64,000 nt of DNA from Sorex araneus (GCF_027595985.1 NC_073311.1:52057292-52121291); one strand, 5' to 3'. Positions 32,180-44,054 are shown, counted from the stretch's first letter. Notes: a model not told the origin generated them from the letters alone. Made by a program: numbers and translations.

Positions 32180-32390
32180 TCAGGAGCATAGCCAGCCCAT
32201 TTCTTTCCTGCTGCTATTTAGCTATGCACCTGAATACATTTTTCTAATCTCTCCTACACCTTGATTTTCTCATCTGTTGAAGTGGGTCCAACTCAGAATC
32301 ATGATAAGAATAAAATGACTCAGAAAAAAAAAAAAAACAATGCCCAGCACAAAGTAAATAGTAGTTACCGTGAATTATTCCTAGGATTAG
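32180..32390 (-). repeat. MIR fragment
   Basis: Reverse MIR signature CTTGATTTTCTCATCTGTTG and ATGCCCAGCACAAAGTAAAT. Confidence 0.55.
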
Positions 32391-32479
32391 AGGGATAAAC
32401 TTATTCCTATATCTCAGCTCTTCAAATCATGATCTCTTCAATGACCTGCCCTGGATCAGATGTCCATGTTATGATTGCA

Positions 32480-32768
32480 CCCATTTGTGAGATATATAAA
32501 ACATACTATGAGACTAAGACCCAAGGACGGCAGAAACAAGGGCCAGGAGAATTGGTCCACTATTGGAAGCCTGCCACAAGTGCTGGGGGAGAGGCAGTTG
32601 GGGGAGAGATGGGACCACTATGACAGTGATGGTTGGGAGAGATCACTATGGATGGAAGCCACGTGCTAAAAGTAGGTAAAGGACCAAACAAACATGATGG
32701 ATGATGGCCTCTGAGTATCTAATTACAAACATAATGCCCAAAAGGAGAGGGAGGGAGGGAGAGAGGGG

Positions 32769-32834
<66 letters not shown>

Positions 32835-33005
32835 TCTCTGCCCTTAAAGACAGGCTGGGGTGGGGTAGCAGGAGGGAAACTGGTGACATTGGTGGTGGAT
32901 AATGTACACTGGTGAAGGGACAGGTGATGGAACATCATATGACTAAACCTGATCATGAACAGCTTTGTAACTGTGTATCTCAAGGTGATTCAAGAAGAAA
33001 AAAAA
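32480..33005 (+). mobile_element. Purine-rich retroposon, copy 5
   Basis: Longest 5' extent in the window: GAATTGGTCCACTATTGGAA, GATCACTATGGATGGAAGCC, CATAATGCCCAAAAGGAGAG, then (GA)n at 32,776-32,832, GGTGACATTGGTGGTGGATA, GATCATGAACAGCTTTGTAA, CTCAAGGTGATTCA and an A-tail. Confidence 0.75.
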
Positions 33006-33589
33006 TGTTTTTAAGACATGGAATGTGTATGCGCCCCCAAAGCACCTGATCTGCATTTGCAAAGTCCACAAAGATGTAAATCAGAAAATAAAATGTGGCC
33101 ATGACCTGAACCTTGTGTTCTTTCACTTTTTGAAATAAAAGAGGTGACTAAGATCTCGCTGAAGATAAGATAAAATAAGATAAGAGGCCAAAGATCAGGA
33201 GCTTAGTATCTAAATCCCAGAGGGAAAACGTCCAACATTCTTTTCCTTATATATATATATATAAAACAACAAAAGTTTATCAATTATAGTTCCTGGCTCC
33301 TTGTTCTAGCTCCCTCCACTACACAATTTTGAACCTTCATCCAGGTCCTAAGTATGGGGTTTCATTTAGGTATTGTATTCTCCATAGGAAACTATCTCTC
33401 TTCATTTCCCGTTGAACTCCACCTCTCTCCGTGAATCAGCAGGGATATCAGACAATAAATCAAATGAACCAATCTGCTCTGGGCTCAGCCCTGCTCTTTC
33501 TCCTCCTGAACTAATAACCTCCTGGATAAAGGATTTTTGCTTTCTAAGACTTCCAACACTTTATTGCATAAAGTTAAAACAGTAAATAT

Positions 33590-33725
33590 TGATGTAGAGC
33601 TTACCCTGCATTTGGCACTATTCTAAGTCCTGAATATGTAGTAGGTCATTTAATATAGATGATAAAACTTGAGCACAAAATGTTTAAGTACCTTCTCCAA
33701 AACATACAGTTACAAGATAGTGACT
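33590..33725 (+). repeat. MIR fragment
   Basis: GCATTTGGCACTATTCTAAG, GTAGGTCATTTAATATAGAT, GTACCTTCTCCAAAACATAC. Confidence 0.55.
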
Positions 33726-33811
33726 TTGGTGTCTCAGACTTCCCAAGACTTTGAATCTGTGTTCTTGCAGTGTACTATAATCTCTCCCTGATAGAATCTT
33801 TTTGGGGACAG

Positions 33812-33980
33812 GTGAATGGTTTGGGAGTCACAGCCAGGGGTACTCAGAGCTTATTCCTGGCTTTGTGCTCAGAGATCACTCCTGGCAAGATCCAGGGAAC
33901 CATATGTGTTACCAGAAATCAGACCCAAATCAGGTATGCGCAAAGTAAATATCTTACCCACTGTACTAATTCTCCAGGTC
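33812..33980 (-). mobile_element. Type A SINE, old
   Basis: Reversed and diverged: GGGAGTCACAGCCAGGGGTA, CTCACTCCTGGC-like core, CTAATTCTCCAGGTCCCC. Confidence 0.65.
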
Positions 33981-34354
33981 CCCTTTTTTTGAGAAAAAAA
34001 GTTATTTATTTACTTAGAAAAATCCAAATTATCTACAATATTGATTATTCAATTAAGATATAAATCTCACAACATAAAATTCACCGTTTTATAGTTAATA
34101 TAAATGAGTTTTAGAATATTTATATACAACCATTATTACTAAATTGAGAATATTTTCATCACCCAGCAAAGAAACTCTACCAATAGATGTTATTCTCCAT
34201 TGCCCAATCCTGGAAATCAGTCATTAATCTACTTCCTATTCTTTCAGATTTAGCTGTCCTGGATATTTCATGGAACTGAATTAAACCATTTGTTGTCTTT
34301 TTTTCTCAGACTTCTTATATTTAGCTTAATTTTCTAAGGCTCATCCATTGCATT

Positions 34355-35030
34355 AGTCAGGGTTCTCTGGAGCAATAGAACCAACATACAAACCCAGGTA
34401 CAGACAATAGAAAAGATCGTGGGGGCTGGAGCAATTAGCACAGCAGGTAGGTGTTTGCCTTGCACGCAGCCGACCCAGGTTCAATTCCCAGCATCCTGTA
34501 TGGTCCCCCGAGCACTGCCAGGAGTAATTCCTGAGTGCAGAACCAAGCATAATCCCCAAAAAGCAAAAAAAAAGAAAGAAAGAAAGAAAAGAAAAAAGAT
34601 CATGGAATTGATTCACCAGTGCAGACAATCCAAACACAATCTACCATTGCAGGTGGAGAACTAGGAAAGCCAGCTACATTACTCAGTCTCTGGGTGCGAA
34701 CTGGAGACCTCCTGTGTAAATCCCAGAAACCAAAAAACAGAGACCAGGAGTTCCGAGGAAGAAGCAGAAGAGAAAGTCACACATACCTGCCACACCTGCT
34801 CAAGAAGAGAGTGACTTCAGAGTTCCTTTGCCTTTCTGTTTCTTATTAGCCTCAGATAACAGCTGATCTTCCCCAGATGATCTTTCCTCAGCCACCTGAT
34901 CAAAGTGCTGATCTCCTGCAGAAACACCCTCATGGACACACCCAGAAATGTTTTCTCAACTCTGGCCATCCCATAGTCCGCTCAAGCTAAGAATCCAATG
35001 AGCCATCACATTCACACTGTGGCACACAAT
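34355..35030. mobile_element. Unclassified ancient insertion within the L1
   Basis: Begins ATTAGTCAGGGTTCTCTGGA, a known start of an old mammalian interspersed repeat whose class I cannot name with confidence. L1 similarity stops before it and resumes after it. A young SINE sits inside. Confidence 0.45.
34424..34596 (+). mobile_element. Type A SINE
   Basis: Copy with (GAAA)n tail; flanks AAAAGATCGTGG and AAAAGATCATGG. Confidence 0.88.
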
Positions 35031-35418
35031 AGCATTGCATCCTTTTTGTGCCTTCACCATATTTTAATGCATGGGGCATCACATGTCTATCCTTTTGTCT
35101 GTGAAGAGCATCTGAACATTTCTATGTTTCACCCATGAGTACTGATACTATGAACAGCCACAAATAAATTTTTCCGAGGACATAGATGTGTTTTCATTTT
35201 TCTTGGGATGTACGCCTAGAAATGGACTCACTGGAAGCATGGTAACTGCCTCGGAGGAACAGATGGCTACACCCTAGAGTGATGGCATCTAGACTCTCAG
35301 GGGGATCTGAATGGTATCTTCTTGTGGCTTTGATTTGCGTTTTCCTGTTGCTTAGTAATATTGAATGTCTTTTCATTAGCCATTTGTCTAACTTCTTTTA
35401 GTTTAAAAGGATTTTTTG

Positions 35419-35579
35419 GGGGGGGTCACACCCAGCGATGCACAGGGGTTACTCCTGGCTCTGCACTCAGGAATCACCCCTGGCGGTGCTCAGGGGACCA
35501 TATGGGATGCTGGGAATTGAACCCAGGTTGGCCGAGTGCAAGGCAAACGCCCTACCCGCTGTGCTATTGCTCCAGTCCC
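35419..35579 (-). mobile_element. Type A SINE
   Basis: Reversed; G-run replaces the usual CTTTTT edge. Flanks AAAAGGATTTTTT and AAAAGGATATTTTT. Confidence 0.88.
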
Positions 35580-35881
35580 CAAAAGGATATTTTTGTCACC
35601 CTGCTTAACAGTATTACAGTGCTGTTAACAGTAGGGCTTCATGCATACAACATCCCTACACCGCATCCCCCGCTAACCTCTGCTTCCCTACACCCTTGGA
35701 TCCCTCTTTCTCAGTCACCCTGGTGCCCATCTCACTACCATGACAAACTCTGTTCGGTAGACCAGTTCTTAGATTCTGTGACTTCTAGTCATTTGCCTTT
35801 TGGATAACGTCTTCAAGAAGTGTCTATTCAAATATTTTGGATTATTTGTTTTTTTTCATTCAGTCTTGAGTTTTGTCTTTT

Positions 35882-36053
35882 GTGTGGAGGGGGTAGGGAA
35901 CACTTCCACCTGTGCTCAGGGGTTACTCCTGGCTTTATGTTCAGGAGTCACTCATGGCTGTGCTCAGGGAACCATAGGAAATGCCAGGGATCGAGACCAG
36001 GTCTATAGCGTGTAAGGCAAATGCCCTGCTCACTGTATAATTGCTCTAGCCCT
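35882..36053 (-). mobile_element. Type A SINE, old
   Basis: Reversed and diverged: CTCAGGGGTTACTCCTGGCT, GAACCATAGGAAATGCCAGG, ATAATTGCTCTAGCCC. Confidence 0.75.
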
Positions 36054-36996
36054 GAAAGTGTCCTTTAAATATTTATAAAGCCCTCATTGGATATGTGGTT
36101 TTTTTCCCCATTGTATGTACTATCTTTTCATTTTTAATGAAGCCCTTTGAAGAAGTCGCTTCTAATTTTAATGGATTCTAATCAAGCCAATTTTTATGGT
36201 TGTTTGTACTTTTATTGTCAGTTATTTAAATGATTGCCTACTTCAAAATCACAAAGATTTATGCCTATTTTTCTAAGAATTTTATAGCTTTAGCTCTTAT
36301 ATTTGGATCACTGATCCATTTTGAGTGAATTTCTAAGGTATGAGATAGAGGGTCAAACTCATTCTTTTGCATATGGATATTCAATTGTTCCAGAAAGATA
36401 ATAATTGTTGTGTTTTTTTTTTAAAAGATCCTTTGTCTACCCAGTGAGTTGCTCTGGGCATTCTGTTGAAAGTCAAATATCCATGGGTACACGGATTTAT
36501 TTTGTATTTTAAATTCCATTCCATTCATCTCTATGACTATCTGTATGCCAGTAGCATAGTCTTGATTACTAATGCTTTAAAAATCATTAAGTGTAAGTCT
36601 TCCAACTTTATTTCTTTCTTGAAGACTTTCTGTTGGCGTGTTTTACATTCTGAGTTCTGTCTGCTCCTATGACTTTTACTTATTTGATTAATTTGTTACT
36701 AATGGTCATGCTGTGTATTAAACCCAGATTTTTGGACATTTAAAACACACAGTCTACCACTGAGTTATACCCCCACCCCACTCACCAATATGAATTTTAG
36801 AATCAGCCTGATCATTTCTGAAAAGGATGGGGGCAATCCAGAATGTTGGTAAAGATGATATTCAACATATATATCCATCTGGAAGAATGCTGCCATCTTA
36901 ATATTAAATCTTTTGATCAAAGGACATGGGGTGTCATTTCATTTATTTAAATCTTCCAAAGTTCCTTTTCATGACATCTCATATAAGACTCATGTG

Positions 36997-37173
36997 GGGG
37001 CTGGAGTGATAGATAGCACAATGGGTAGGGTGTTTGCCTTGCACACGGCCGGCCTGGATTTGATTCCCAGCATCCCATATGGTCCCCCAAGCACCACCAG
37101 GAGTGATTCCTGAGTGCAGAGCCTGAAGTAACTCATGTGCATTTCCAGGTGTGACCCAAAAAGAAAAAGAAAA
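36997..37173 (+). mobile_element. Type A SINE with duplicated GATA in head
   Basis: Head reads GTGATAGATAGCACAATGGG. Perfect 12-bp target duplication AAGACTCATGTG (36,985-36,996 and 37,174-37,185). Confidence 0.93.
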
Positions 37174-37779
37174 AAGACTCATGTGTTGTTGATGATTAAT
37201 GTATAGTTCTATCACCTCTCAAGTTTAAATACATCATTTGGTGATACAACAAGATGTTCTGTCTCTGAGAAACTCTGTTCTCAAATAGATTGGGCACCAC
37301 ATCTCTCCCAGAAGCTGGGCAGACACATGTGTCCGTACCATGTACCATAGCAAAATGTCAGACCACTCCCAGTCCTTCCATGTCTGGATAAATACACAGG
37401 ATAAATAGCATTACATCCTGTAAGTCCACATCCAGTTTATTCATTTTTTGACAACCCTGAGTTAGTTTAAAAGTCCCTAATTGTCACGAATTAATGGGAC
37501 AAGGGTAGTGTTCAAAGAATCACATCTCTACATTCTGAGCACTAGAGATGCCATTACGTTACTAGCCTACAACAACCATTGCTCTCTGGGGACCCCAAAT
37601 AAGTGCTAGTTTAATCTGCTAATGTATTTAAATCAAAGAACGAGATGCAGTGCTGATATCTCATAATATTTGTTATTTTAATCAGTTAATAAATTTAAAT
37701 TAAAGCAACAAGGTAAAGTAGTGATATTTCTGCTAAGAACTAGAACTGGAGTATAAAAACATGTGGATTAAAAGTAAAG

Positions 37780-37970
37780 AGAGAGTATGGGGGAAACTGT
37801 CTGCCTTGGAGGCAGGAGAAGGGTTGGGAAGGGGGGATACTGGGGATATTGGTGGTGGATAATGTGCACTGGTGGAGGGATGGGTGTTTGATCACTGTAT
37901 GACTGAAACCCAAACATGAAAACTTTGTAACTGTATCTCACAGTGATTCAATTTAAAAAAAAAAAAAAAG
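37780..37970 (+). mobile_element. Purine-rich retroposon, copy 6 (5' truncated)
   Basis: GGATATTGGTGGTGGATAAT, GTGCACTGGTGGAGGGATGG, TGTATGACTGAAACCCAAAC, CTGTATCTCACAGTGATTCA and an A-run. Confidence 0.75.
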
Positions 37971-38600
37971 TGAATTTCCTTCTAGCACAGGGTTCTGCCC
38001 CAGGAGTCAATGAACTTCTGTGAACCATTTATCTCACACGCGAGTCTATTGACCCACAGTCTATCGTGAGTGATGCCCTTCAGGTAGTATTGCATGGGCA
38101 ATAAAGTGCCTATCTGTTTGTAGATAACTTAAGACCAGATTTGTTGATTTGTTTATCTATTTGGGGGGGGCTTCCCAAGCTGTGCTCAGAGGCTCAAGAA
38201 CCACTCCCAGGATTACTCTCCCGACTGGCTTGGGTAGTCCGAAGCTTGGACCCAAGGACATGGCGCTGCCAGAGCTGAGCAGGAGACCACTGGGACCACC
38301 TTCCCGGGAGAAGGGGCCTCAGGCTTATACTCAGGACCATGAGGTCCTGGGAATGAAAGCCGAGCTCCAGGCCCCTAGCTCTTATGTTATCAAACCATTC
38401 TTCGTCATTTTATTTATCCATCAGGCTACTTCTCTTTGCCAGTTATTTCCCAGTCAATGTTAATTTAGCAAGTTCTTAAAAATATATTTTAATGTCAGCG
38501 CAAGTGAAGTCGATTTCGAGATAGTTGTGATTAAAAAGATGACTCGTGGCCTATGATAAAGACACATTGGTTTATATATTTGTTCTGTGTCCTGCAGGAC

Positions 38601-38848
38601 TGGGACTGGAGCCATAGCACAGCGGGTAGTGTTTGCCTTGCACATGGTCGACCTGGGTTCAATTCCTTTGTCCCTCTTGAAGAGCCCGGCAAGCTACCGA
38701 GAGTATCCCACCCGCACGTCAGAGCCTGGCAAGCTACCCGTGGTGTATTCGATATGCCAAAAACAGTAACAAGTCTTACAATGGAGACATTTCTGGTGCC
38801 CGCTTGAGCAAATTGATGAACAATGGGATGGCAGTGCTAACAGTGCTA
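38601..38848 (+). mobile_element. Composite (type B) SINE
   Basis: Head GGACTGGAGCCATAGCACAG, tail AAGAGCCCGGCAAGCTACCG; 3' end is CAGTGCTAACAGTGCTAACA. Flanked by GTCCTGCAGGACTG and GTCCTGCAGCACTG. Confidence 0.88.
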
Positions 38849-38890
38849 ACAGTCCTGCAGCACTGAGAGTCTTTCAAGTTTTGATTTTTT

Positions 38891-39058
38891 TTTCTTTTTT
38901 GGGTCACACCCGGCGGTGCACAGTGATTACTGCTGGCTCTGCACTCAGGAATTACCCCCTGGTGGTGCTCAGGGGACCATATGGGACGCTGGGAATTGAA
39001 CCCGGGTCAGCCACATGCAAGGCAAACACCCTACCCACTGTGCTATTTCTCCAGCCCC
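38891..39058 (-). mobile_element. Type A SINE
   Basis: Reversed. Perfect 17-bp target duplication TCAAGTTTTGATTTTTT (38,874-38,890 and 39,059-39,075), 43 bases from the previous SINE. Confidence 0.93.
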
Positions 39059-40050
39059 TCAAGTTTTGATTTTTTAAGTAGCAATAAGCCGTGGCAGTTT
39101 TGCCAACTTCAAATCACATGTGGACATTAATCTCCGAGAGAAAAGGACGCTTGCCTATGGTCGGAAAATAAGTCAGTCACCCGAGCAGATGGGGGACCTT
39201 CTGATCCACGGTTACACCAGCCTAGGAGGGAGTCTGAGTGAGACTCAGTCCAGGGAAGGCAGCTAAGCGCGAGCCCTGATGCCCTGCACACTGATGCAGA
39301 ACTTTGTGCCCGTTTGCCCTGTCTCTGTGCCCTGGTGCCCCTAAGTCTTGGTCTTCCCTGCAGAGAGCAATGTGGCAGAGGGCAGAGTCTACTGCCATAG
39401 CCGACCTAGTCCAGGAGTAGGCAGAGAGCTGGTGACACATCAGGGAAGAAGGCGCATTGGAACGGAGACCCACTAACCCCAGGCTGATGGTGGGGATGAA
39501 AATGAAGTGACAGAATCACACTGAAAAAAAAAAAAAACACATGAAAACCTTTGTGAGAACAAAAGCAAAGAGACTGAGTCTTTCCATAAGCACTGCACTC
39601 CTATCACTGAGACCAGCGCCTGGAACCTCTCAGAGTGTACGCGTTTGTTCCAGAAACGAGTAGATAAATTCACCTAGGACAGTTACATTGCATTTTTGAA
39701 GGGGGAAAAAAAAACCAATGGAAATGATTAGGTATAAAGGCTAAACTAGAATGCTCCAAAGTGCAGTAAAGGATGGGAGCAGTATTTAACAGTGGGGGAA
39801 CATGGGGAGGACGGGGGGGGGGGTTCGGGGGCGAGGAGAGCCGGATCTCTGCCTTAGAGACCTCACAAGGCAGAATTCTGCTTTTGCTAGTAAAGAGACT
39901 TAAGGTCTTTGCGTACATAGAGCAAGCAAAAAGCTGATTCTGAAAAGTTAAAATAGGACAATAAACCAAATAAAAAGGACCTCAGCAAAATTAGGTTTGT
40001 CCCCTGAACCCCCAACAAAAAGATCTCCAACTCTGAACCTGTAGATACTT

Positions 40051-40212
40051 TTTTTTCTTTTTGGGTCACATCTGGCAATGCACAGCTGTTACTCCTGGCT
40101 CTGCACTCAGGAATCACCCTTGGCAGTGCTCAGGGATGCTGGGAATCAAATCCGGGTCGGCCGGCCGTGTGCAAGGCAAACGCCCTACCCGCTGTGCTAT
40201 CGCTCCAGCCCC
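40051..40212 (-). mobile_element. Type A SINE
   Basis: Reversed; a small deletion removes ACCATATGG. Flanks TGAACCTGTAGATA and TGAACCTATAGATA. Confidence 0.88.
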
Positions 40213-40571
40213 TGAACCTATAGATATTTAACTAGCATTAAAATAACAAAAAGGCATAAGATTGCTGATAGAATTGATCAGCTCCCATTGAAATGGGGAG
40301 ACTGGCCTGGGTTATCCTGTGAACCCAACCTAGTCACAGGGATTCTAGAACATGGAAGAGGACAGAGGAGGCAGAAGTGTCAGAGTGAGCTGATGGGGGA
40401 GGAGAGACCCTGAGGGCAAGTGTGAAAGGTCGAAACCAAGGAGTGTGGCAGACTTTAAAGCTGGAGAAGACAAATGGATTCTCCCCTGGAGCCCCCAGAA
40501 ATAACAGACAGCCCGCCCCCAAGTGGGAGCCCTCACCTCTCGGACTGTAAAATGAAAGGCTGTGCTGATGA

Positions 40572-40700
40572 AGCGGAGAGACAGGACAGGAGTTAGGGCA
40601 CTTGTCTCGCATGCAACTAACTGATTCGATCCGCAGCACCTCATACAATCCACTGAGCGCAGTCAGATGTGATCCCTGGGTGCCGCCCCAAAGCAACAAC
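40572..40700 (+). mobile_element. SINE remnant
   Basis: GGGCACTTGTCTCGCATGCA, CTGATTCGATCCGCAGCACC, GTGATCCCTGGGTGCCGCCC. Confidence 0.5.
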
Positions 40701-40736
40701 AAATGGTGTCAATGGGTTCACAAGATGGTTCAGCAG

Positions 40737-40915
40737 GGGCCACGAGAGGATACAATGGGTAAGGCATGCAACTGACCAGGGTTCGATCCCTGGCATCCCC
40801 TATGGTTCCCTGAGTACCACCAGGAGTGAGTCCTGAGCACTGAGTCAGGAGTAACCCTTGAGCATAACCAGGTTTGCCCCCTTCACCCCCCAAAAAAAAC
40901 CTAATAAACAAAAAT
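40737..40915 (+). mobile_element. Type A SINE, old
   Basis: GATACAATGGGTAAGGCATG, GGGTTCGATCCCTGGCATCC, CACCAGGAGTGAGTCCTGAG, then C-run and A-tail. Confidence 0.7.
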
Positions 40916-41639
40916 CCAAGCTGGCTCAGTAGCGAACAGCAGCTACCTCGCAAGGGATAACGCCCTGAGTTGGATACCTAGGACCAACCTCATGTGCCTA
41001 TGATGGATGCCACTATCCTGGCAGCTTTACTTTCTGGAGCCCCCAAGCCCACCCCAGAATACACAATCCCTGGCACACAGCCAGGGGTTCACAGAAAGTG
41101 CGCAACCCCCCAATGAGTACAGCTAACAATGCACTGTGCAATGATGATGTATGATAACGATGAATGATGCTCCTGCCAACCAGACTGTGAGGAAGCCCCA
41201 CCTGAAGCAGTGGGAAACCCCAGTCCACCTAGACTGTGACCCCAGGTCATTGCATCAACAGCCACAAAGGGAAAGGAAGCGCGAGGGTTGGTCTAAACTG
41301 CCACGTTTGCAGTGACTGAGGCCAAAGGACATTAAAAATACCCAGACACGAACCAAAAAAAGCTGCAGAGCCCTAACTCCTCAGAGATGGTGGGGGAGAC
41401 ACTGAGCGTTGGGGTTGTCCGCAAGGGGCTGGAGAAAGATTTTGCAGAGGGCAGTAGAAACAGATTGACATTTGCTTCCCCCGTAAGTGCATTAGGCACC
41501 TAGAACTTGTTCTCAGTTGGGTAGTACCAGCCCTAAATACCCAGGTTAACCCTGTAAGCTCAAGTCCCCGCTTCCAATACTTCCAGTTACTGGGAAACAG
41601 CATCTTCGCCGAGGGAATCAAGATAAAGCAAGTTTACCA

Positions 41640-43260
41640 AAAGTCTACCCCGGCGGCACTGGGGGTCCTTCCCCAACGGGGCAATTTGAAGGCACCCGCA
41701 TCCAATGACAATGACACAACACTGCCATCCACAAGGCTGCTCTCGCAGCCCCCACCCAGGAGCTCCCACACTCCGGCACAGGGGACGGGGTGGGACGGTC
41801 TGAAATGCAGGAGAACCTGACATCGGGAATTTCTTCCAACCGGAAAAGGGACAGGATCGGAGGCTCCAAGGCGGGCGACGACCAGGGATCCGGAGTGAGA
41901 GGGAGCGGCGCCAGCAAGGACGGGTTCGGACGGACACAGCGAGGTGCCAGGGCCAGCGCGGGGAGCGCGGTTGCAGGCGGCGCGTCCTTTCGGAAACGCA
42001 CCCACCACCCCGGCGCGTTCTTGATGCTTTTGCAACGAGGGGGCGCGGAGGCTGAGAGCCCGCACGCCGGAAACCCCTCACTGTCCAGTTTCCCCGGGGC
42101 AAGGGGTTCCTGCGCCCACTTGCTCGGTCCCGGGGCTCTCCGGGGAGCACCCACCGCCCCTCCTCCACCCGGCACCCACCGGCAACGAAGCGCAGAAGAT
42201 GCAACTTCCAAGCAAAGAACAGGCGGGTTCACGTGCAAATGGAATGCAAACCATCCCCTCCCTGCAGCCGTCCCGCTCCCAGCCTCCGGGCACCCGGACC
42301 CCGAAATAACAGCCTCCACCTGCCTCCCCCTTGCCCCCCACCTAAGCAGACGCCCAACCCCCAGTTCACTACCGTGTCCCGCCTCCGGTCGCTCTGGTTC
42401 CAGATGCATCTGGCTCAGCCAAAGGGTTTTTTTTTTTCTGTTGTTGTTGTTTGTTTTAAAAGAGAGCAAAAGGGAAAGACCAGTTGGTATAGGGCAGGGT
42501 GTGCCAGCCTCAAGGAAATGTTTTTCCAGTCCCTCCTTCCCCCTGGGGCGGGGCTGCCAGCAAAGGATGGAGCTTGGGCGGGATCCCCACACTGGCAAGT
42601 CTGCGGGCGCGCGGGCTTCCGGGACTCGCCGCAGACCGGGCAGCTGGAAGCCCGGGCCGGGACGGTCCCGGTGGAGGAGTGACAGATGTCCCCAATTCTT
42701 TCTTTTTTTGCGCTTGGCAGGAGCGCGGCGCGGCGGGAGACGCTGGTCCCGGCGAGCGGGGACCGGCGCGGAGACGGGCAACAGCGCCTCCTAGTGCCCG
42801 GCCCCGCCGCTGCTGCCCCGCTCTGGGCCCTGCCTGGGACCGTCGCCTGCCAATTGATTGACGTCCGACCGGAGGAGCCCCAGGCACCGGCAGGAGGGTT
42901 TTGCTAGGGTGAATGCAAATGAAACTCCCACGGACACTTAAATCGCGTCCTCCTCCCGGCCCGGTGGCACCTCTAGGGAGAGAAGGAGAAACAACGACCT
43001 GGGTTAGCTGACCCCGGGGGATTCACAATTGCCCAATGCCCATAGGGTTGCAACGCACCTTCGAGCTCAGAACTGGGGTCGGTCGCAGAGAAAGAGACAG
43101 ACAAAACGTACACGGACGGTCCGAGCTTTCGGGTCGCCGGGGCAGCCGTCGGCGGTCTCCGGGGGCGTTTATGCAGCGTAATATTGCTCCCGCGTTGTTT
43201 CCGTCCACAGGGACTGAGGACAGTTAGCCAATCAACAGTCCTCGGGGGCTGGAGGAGCAG
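41640..43260. promoter_or_regulatory. CpG island, candidate STYK1 promoter and first exon
   Basis: The only long stretch in the window dense in CG, free of SINEs, with CG-rich blocks at 41,880-42,200 and 42,590-42,900. It holds CCAAT boxes at 42,850-42,854 and 43,228-43,232, a near-CRE TGACGTC at 42,859-42,865 and a CTCF-like site at 42,784-42,799. It is upstream of STYK1 in the right orientation and about 13.6 kb past the YBX3 3' end. Assignment to STYK1 is inference from position; open frames crossing it are not supported as genes. Confidence 0.6.
42784..42799 (-). promoter_or_regulatory. CTCF-like motif in the CpG island
   Basis: Minus strand GGGCACTAGGAGGCGC; two differences from the core CCASYAGRKGGCRS. 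Confidence 0.35.
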
Positions 43261-43639
43261 AGGGAACTCAGCCGGTCCGCAGGCATCTCAAAGACCCCAA
43301 ACGCTTCCTACTATTCTCTTAATATAATAATCGATTCTATTTTTTTTTCCCTGGGTAAATCAACGTCAATGAAAGTCAATCAACTCTACGGTTACTCATT
43401 TGCAAATCCTTTACATTCTGAGTCCTAAACTGTTTCACCCAGGGGAATATTCCAGCCTTAGGGGTTGCATTGTCTTGTTTTGTTTTGTTAAAGGACCGTT
43501 TTTTCCCACATCTTCCCACTTTTTCTTACTTAAATGAGTCGGAGGACTATTAGTTAGATCTGGGAGGGGTCCCATCTGCTAAGTGGAGTTGGGAGGGGGT
43601 AGCACCAATCTGAAGGGTTTTGTTGTTGTTAGGAGAAGG

Positions 43640-43852
43640 ATTTTGCACAATCACTGGAAACATCAGAAAAAATAAACTGGTAGAAGCATTTCAAATCAAA
43701 ATGATCACTCTGGGTCAGAACTGCGTGCTGAAAATAGGTAAAGGAGCAAACATGATAACCTCTCAGCATCCGTATTGCAAACCATAATGCCCAAAAGCAG
43801 GGGGTGGGGGAGAGAGGAGAGAGAGGAGAGAGGGGTGGGAGAGAGAGGGGGG

Positions 43853-43913
<61 letters not shown>

Positions 43914-43933
43914 CACAGAAGCGGGGCAGGGGG

Positions 43934-43972
<39 letters not shown>

Positions 43973-43997
43973 CACAGAAGCGGGGCAGGGGGAGAGG

Positions 43998-44052
<55 letters not shown>
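43640..44052 (+). mobile_element. Purine-rich retroposon, copy 7 (5' part)
   Basis: TCAAAATGATCACTCTGGGT, GAAAATAGGTAAAGGAGCAA, CATAATGCCCAAAAGCAGGG, then three long (GA)n blocks separated by two copies of ATGCACAGAAGCGGGGCAGG. The 3' end of the same element appears at 44,930-45,003. Confidence 0.7.
43800..44052. repeat. (GA)n array with internal duplicated spacer
   Basis: (GA)n at 43,853-43,910, 43,938-43,969 and 44,000-44,052; the spacer with GCACAGAAGCGGGGCAGGGG occurs twice. Confidence 0.9.

Positions 44053-44054
<2 letters not shown>

Larger units (their letters stand above)
34060..36985 (-). mobile_element. Old L1 ORF2/3' region, antisense, broken up by later insertions
   Basis: Plus strand reads as the reverse of an ancient L1: TTTATATACAACCATTATTA, GTGGCTTTGATTTGCGTTTT, CTTTTCATTAGCCATTTGTC, TTTTATAGCTTTAGCTCTTA, CATTCTTTTGCATATGGATA, GCATAGTCTTGATTACTAAT, TGGAAGAATGCTGCCATCTT. 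Interrupted at about 34,355-35,030 by another insertion and by SINEs at 34,424, 35,419 and 35,882. Confidence 0.75.
20289..41640 (-). other. STYK1: Long 5' intron / upstream region of STYK1
   Basis: About 21 kb without a recognisable coding exon. It is mostly repeats, listed separately, with unique stretches at 22,320-23,050, 24,050-24,430, 25,130-25,800, 27,910-28,700, 37,190-37,780 and 39,080-40,040. Extra untranslated STYK1 exons could be hidden here. Confidence 0.5.

Noticed and set aside
36690-36785. Reverse tRNA-derived SINE of rodent ID type (CTACCACTGAGTTATACCCC)
   Set aside because: Looks like a short tRNA-related remnant in the L1 region but too diverged to classify; not listed as a feature.
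41645-42781. 378-codon open frame on the minus strand (and a 334-codon one on the plus strand)
   Set aside because: Both cross the same CpG island; GC-rich sequence has few stops. The translations are Pro/Arg/Gly-rich without any domain, and Ala/Arg composition follows base content.
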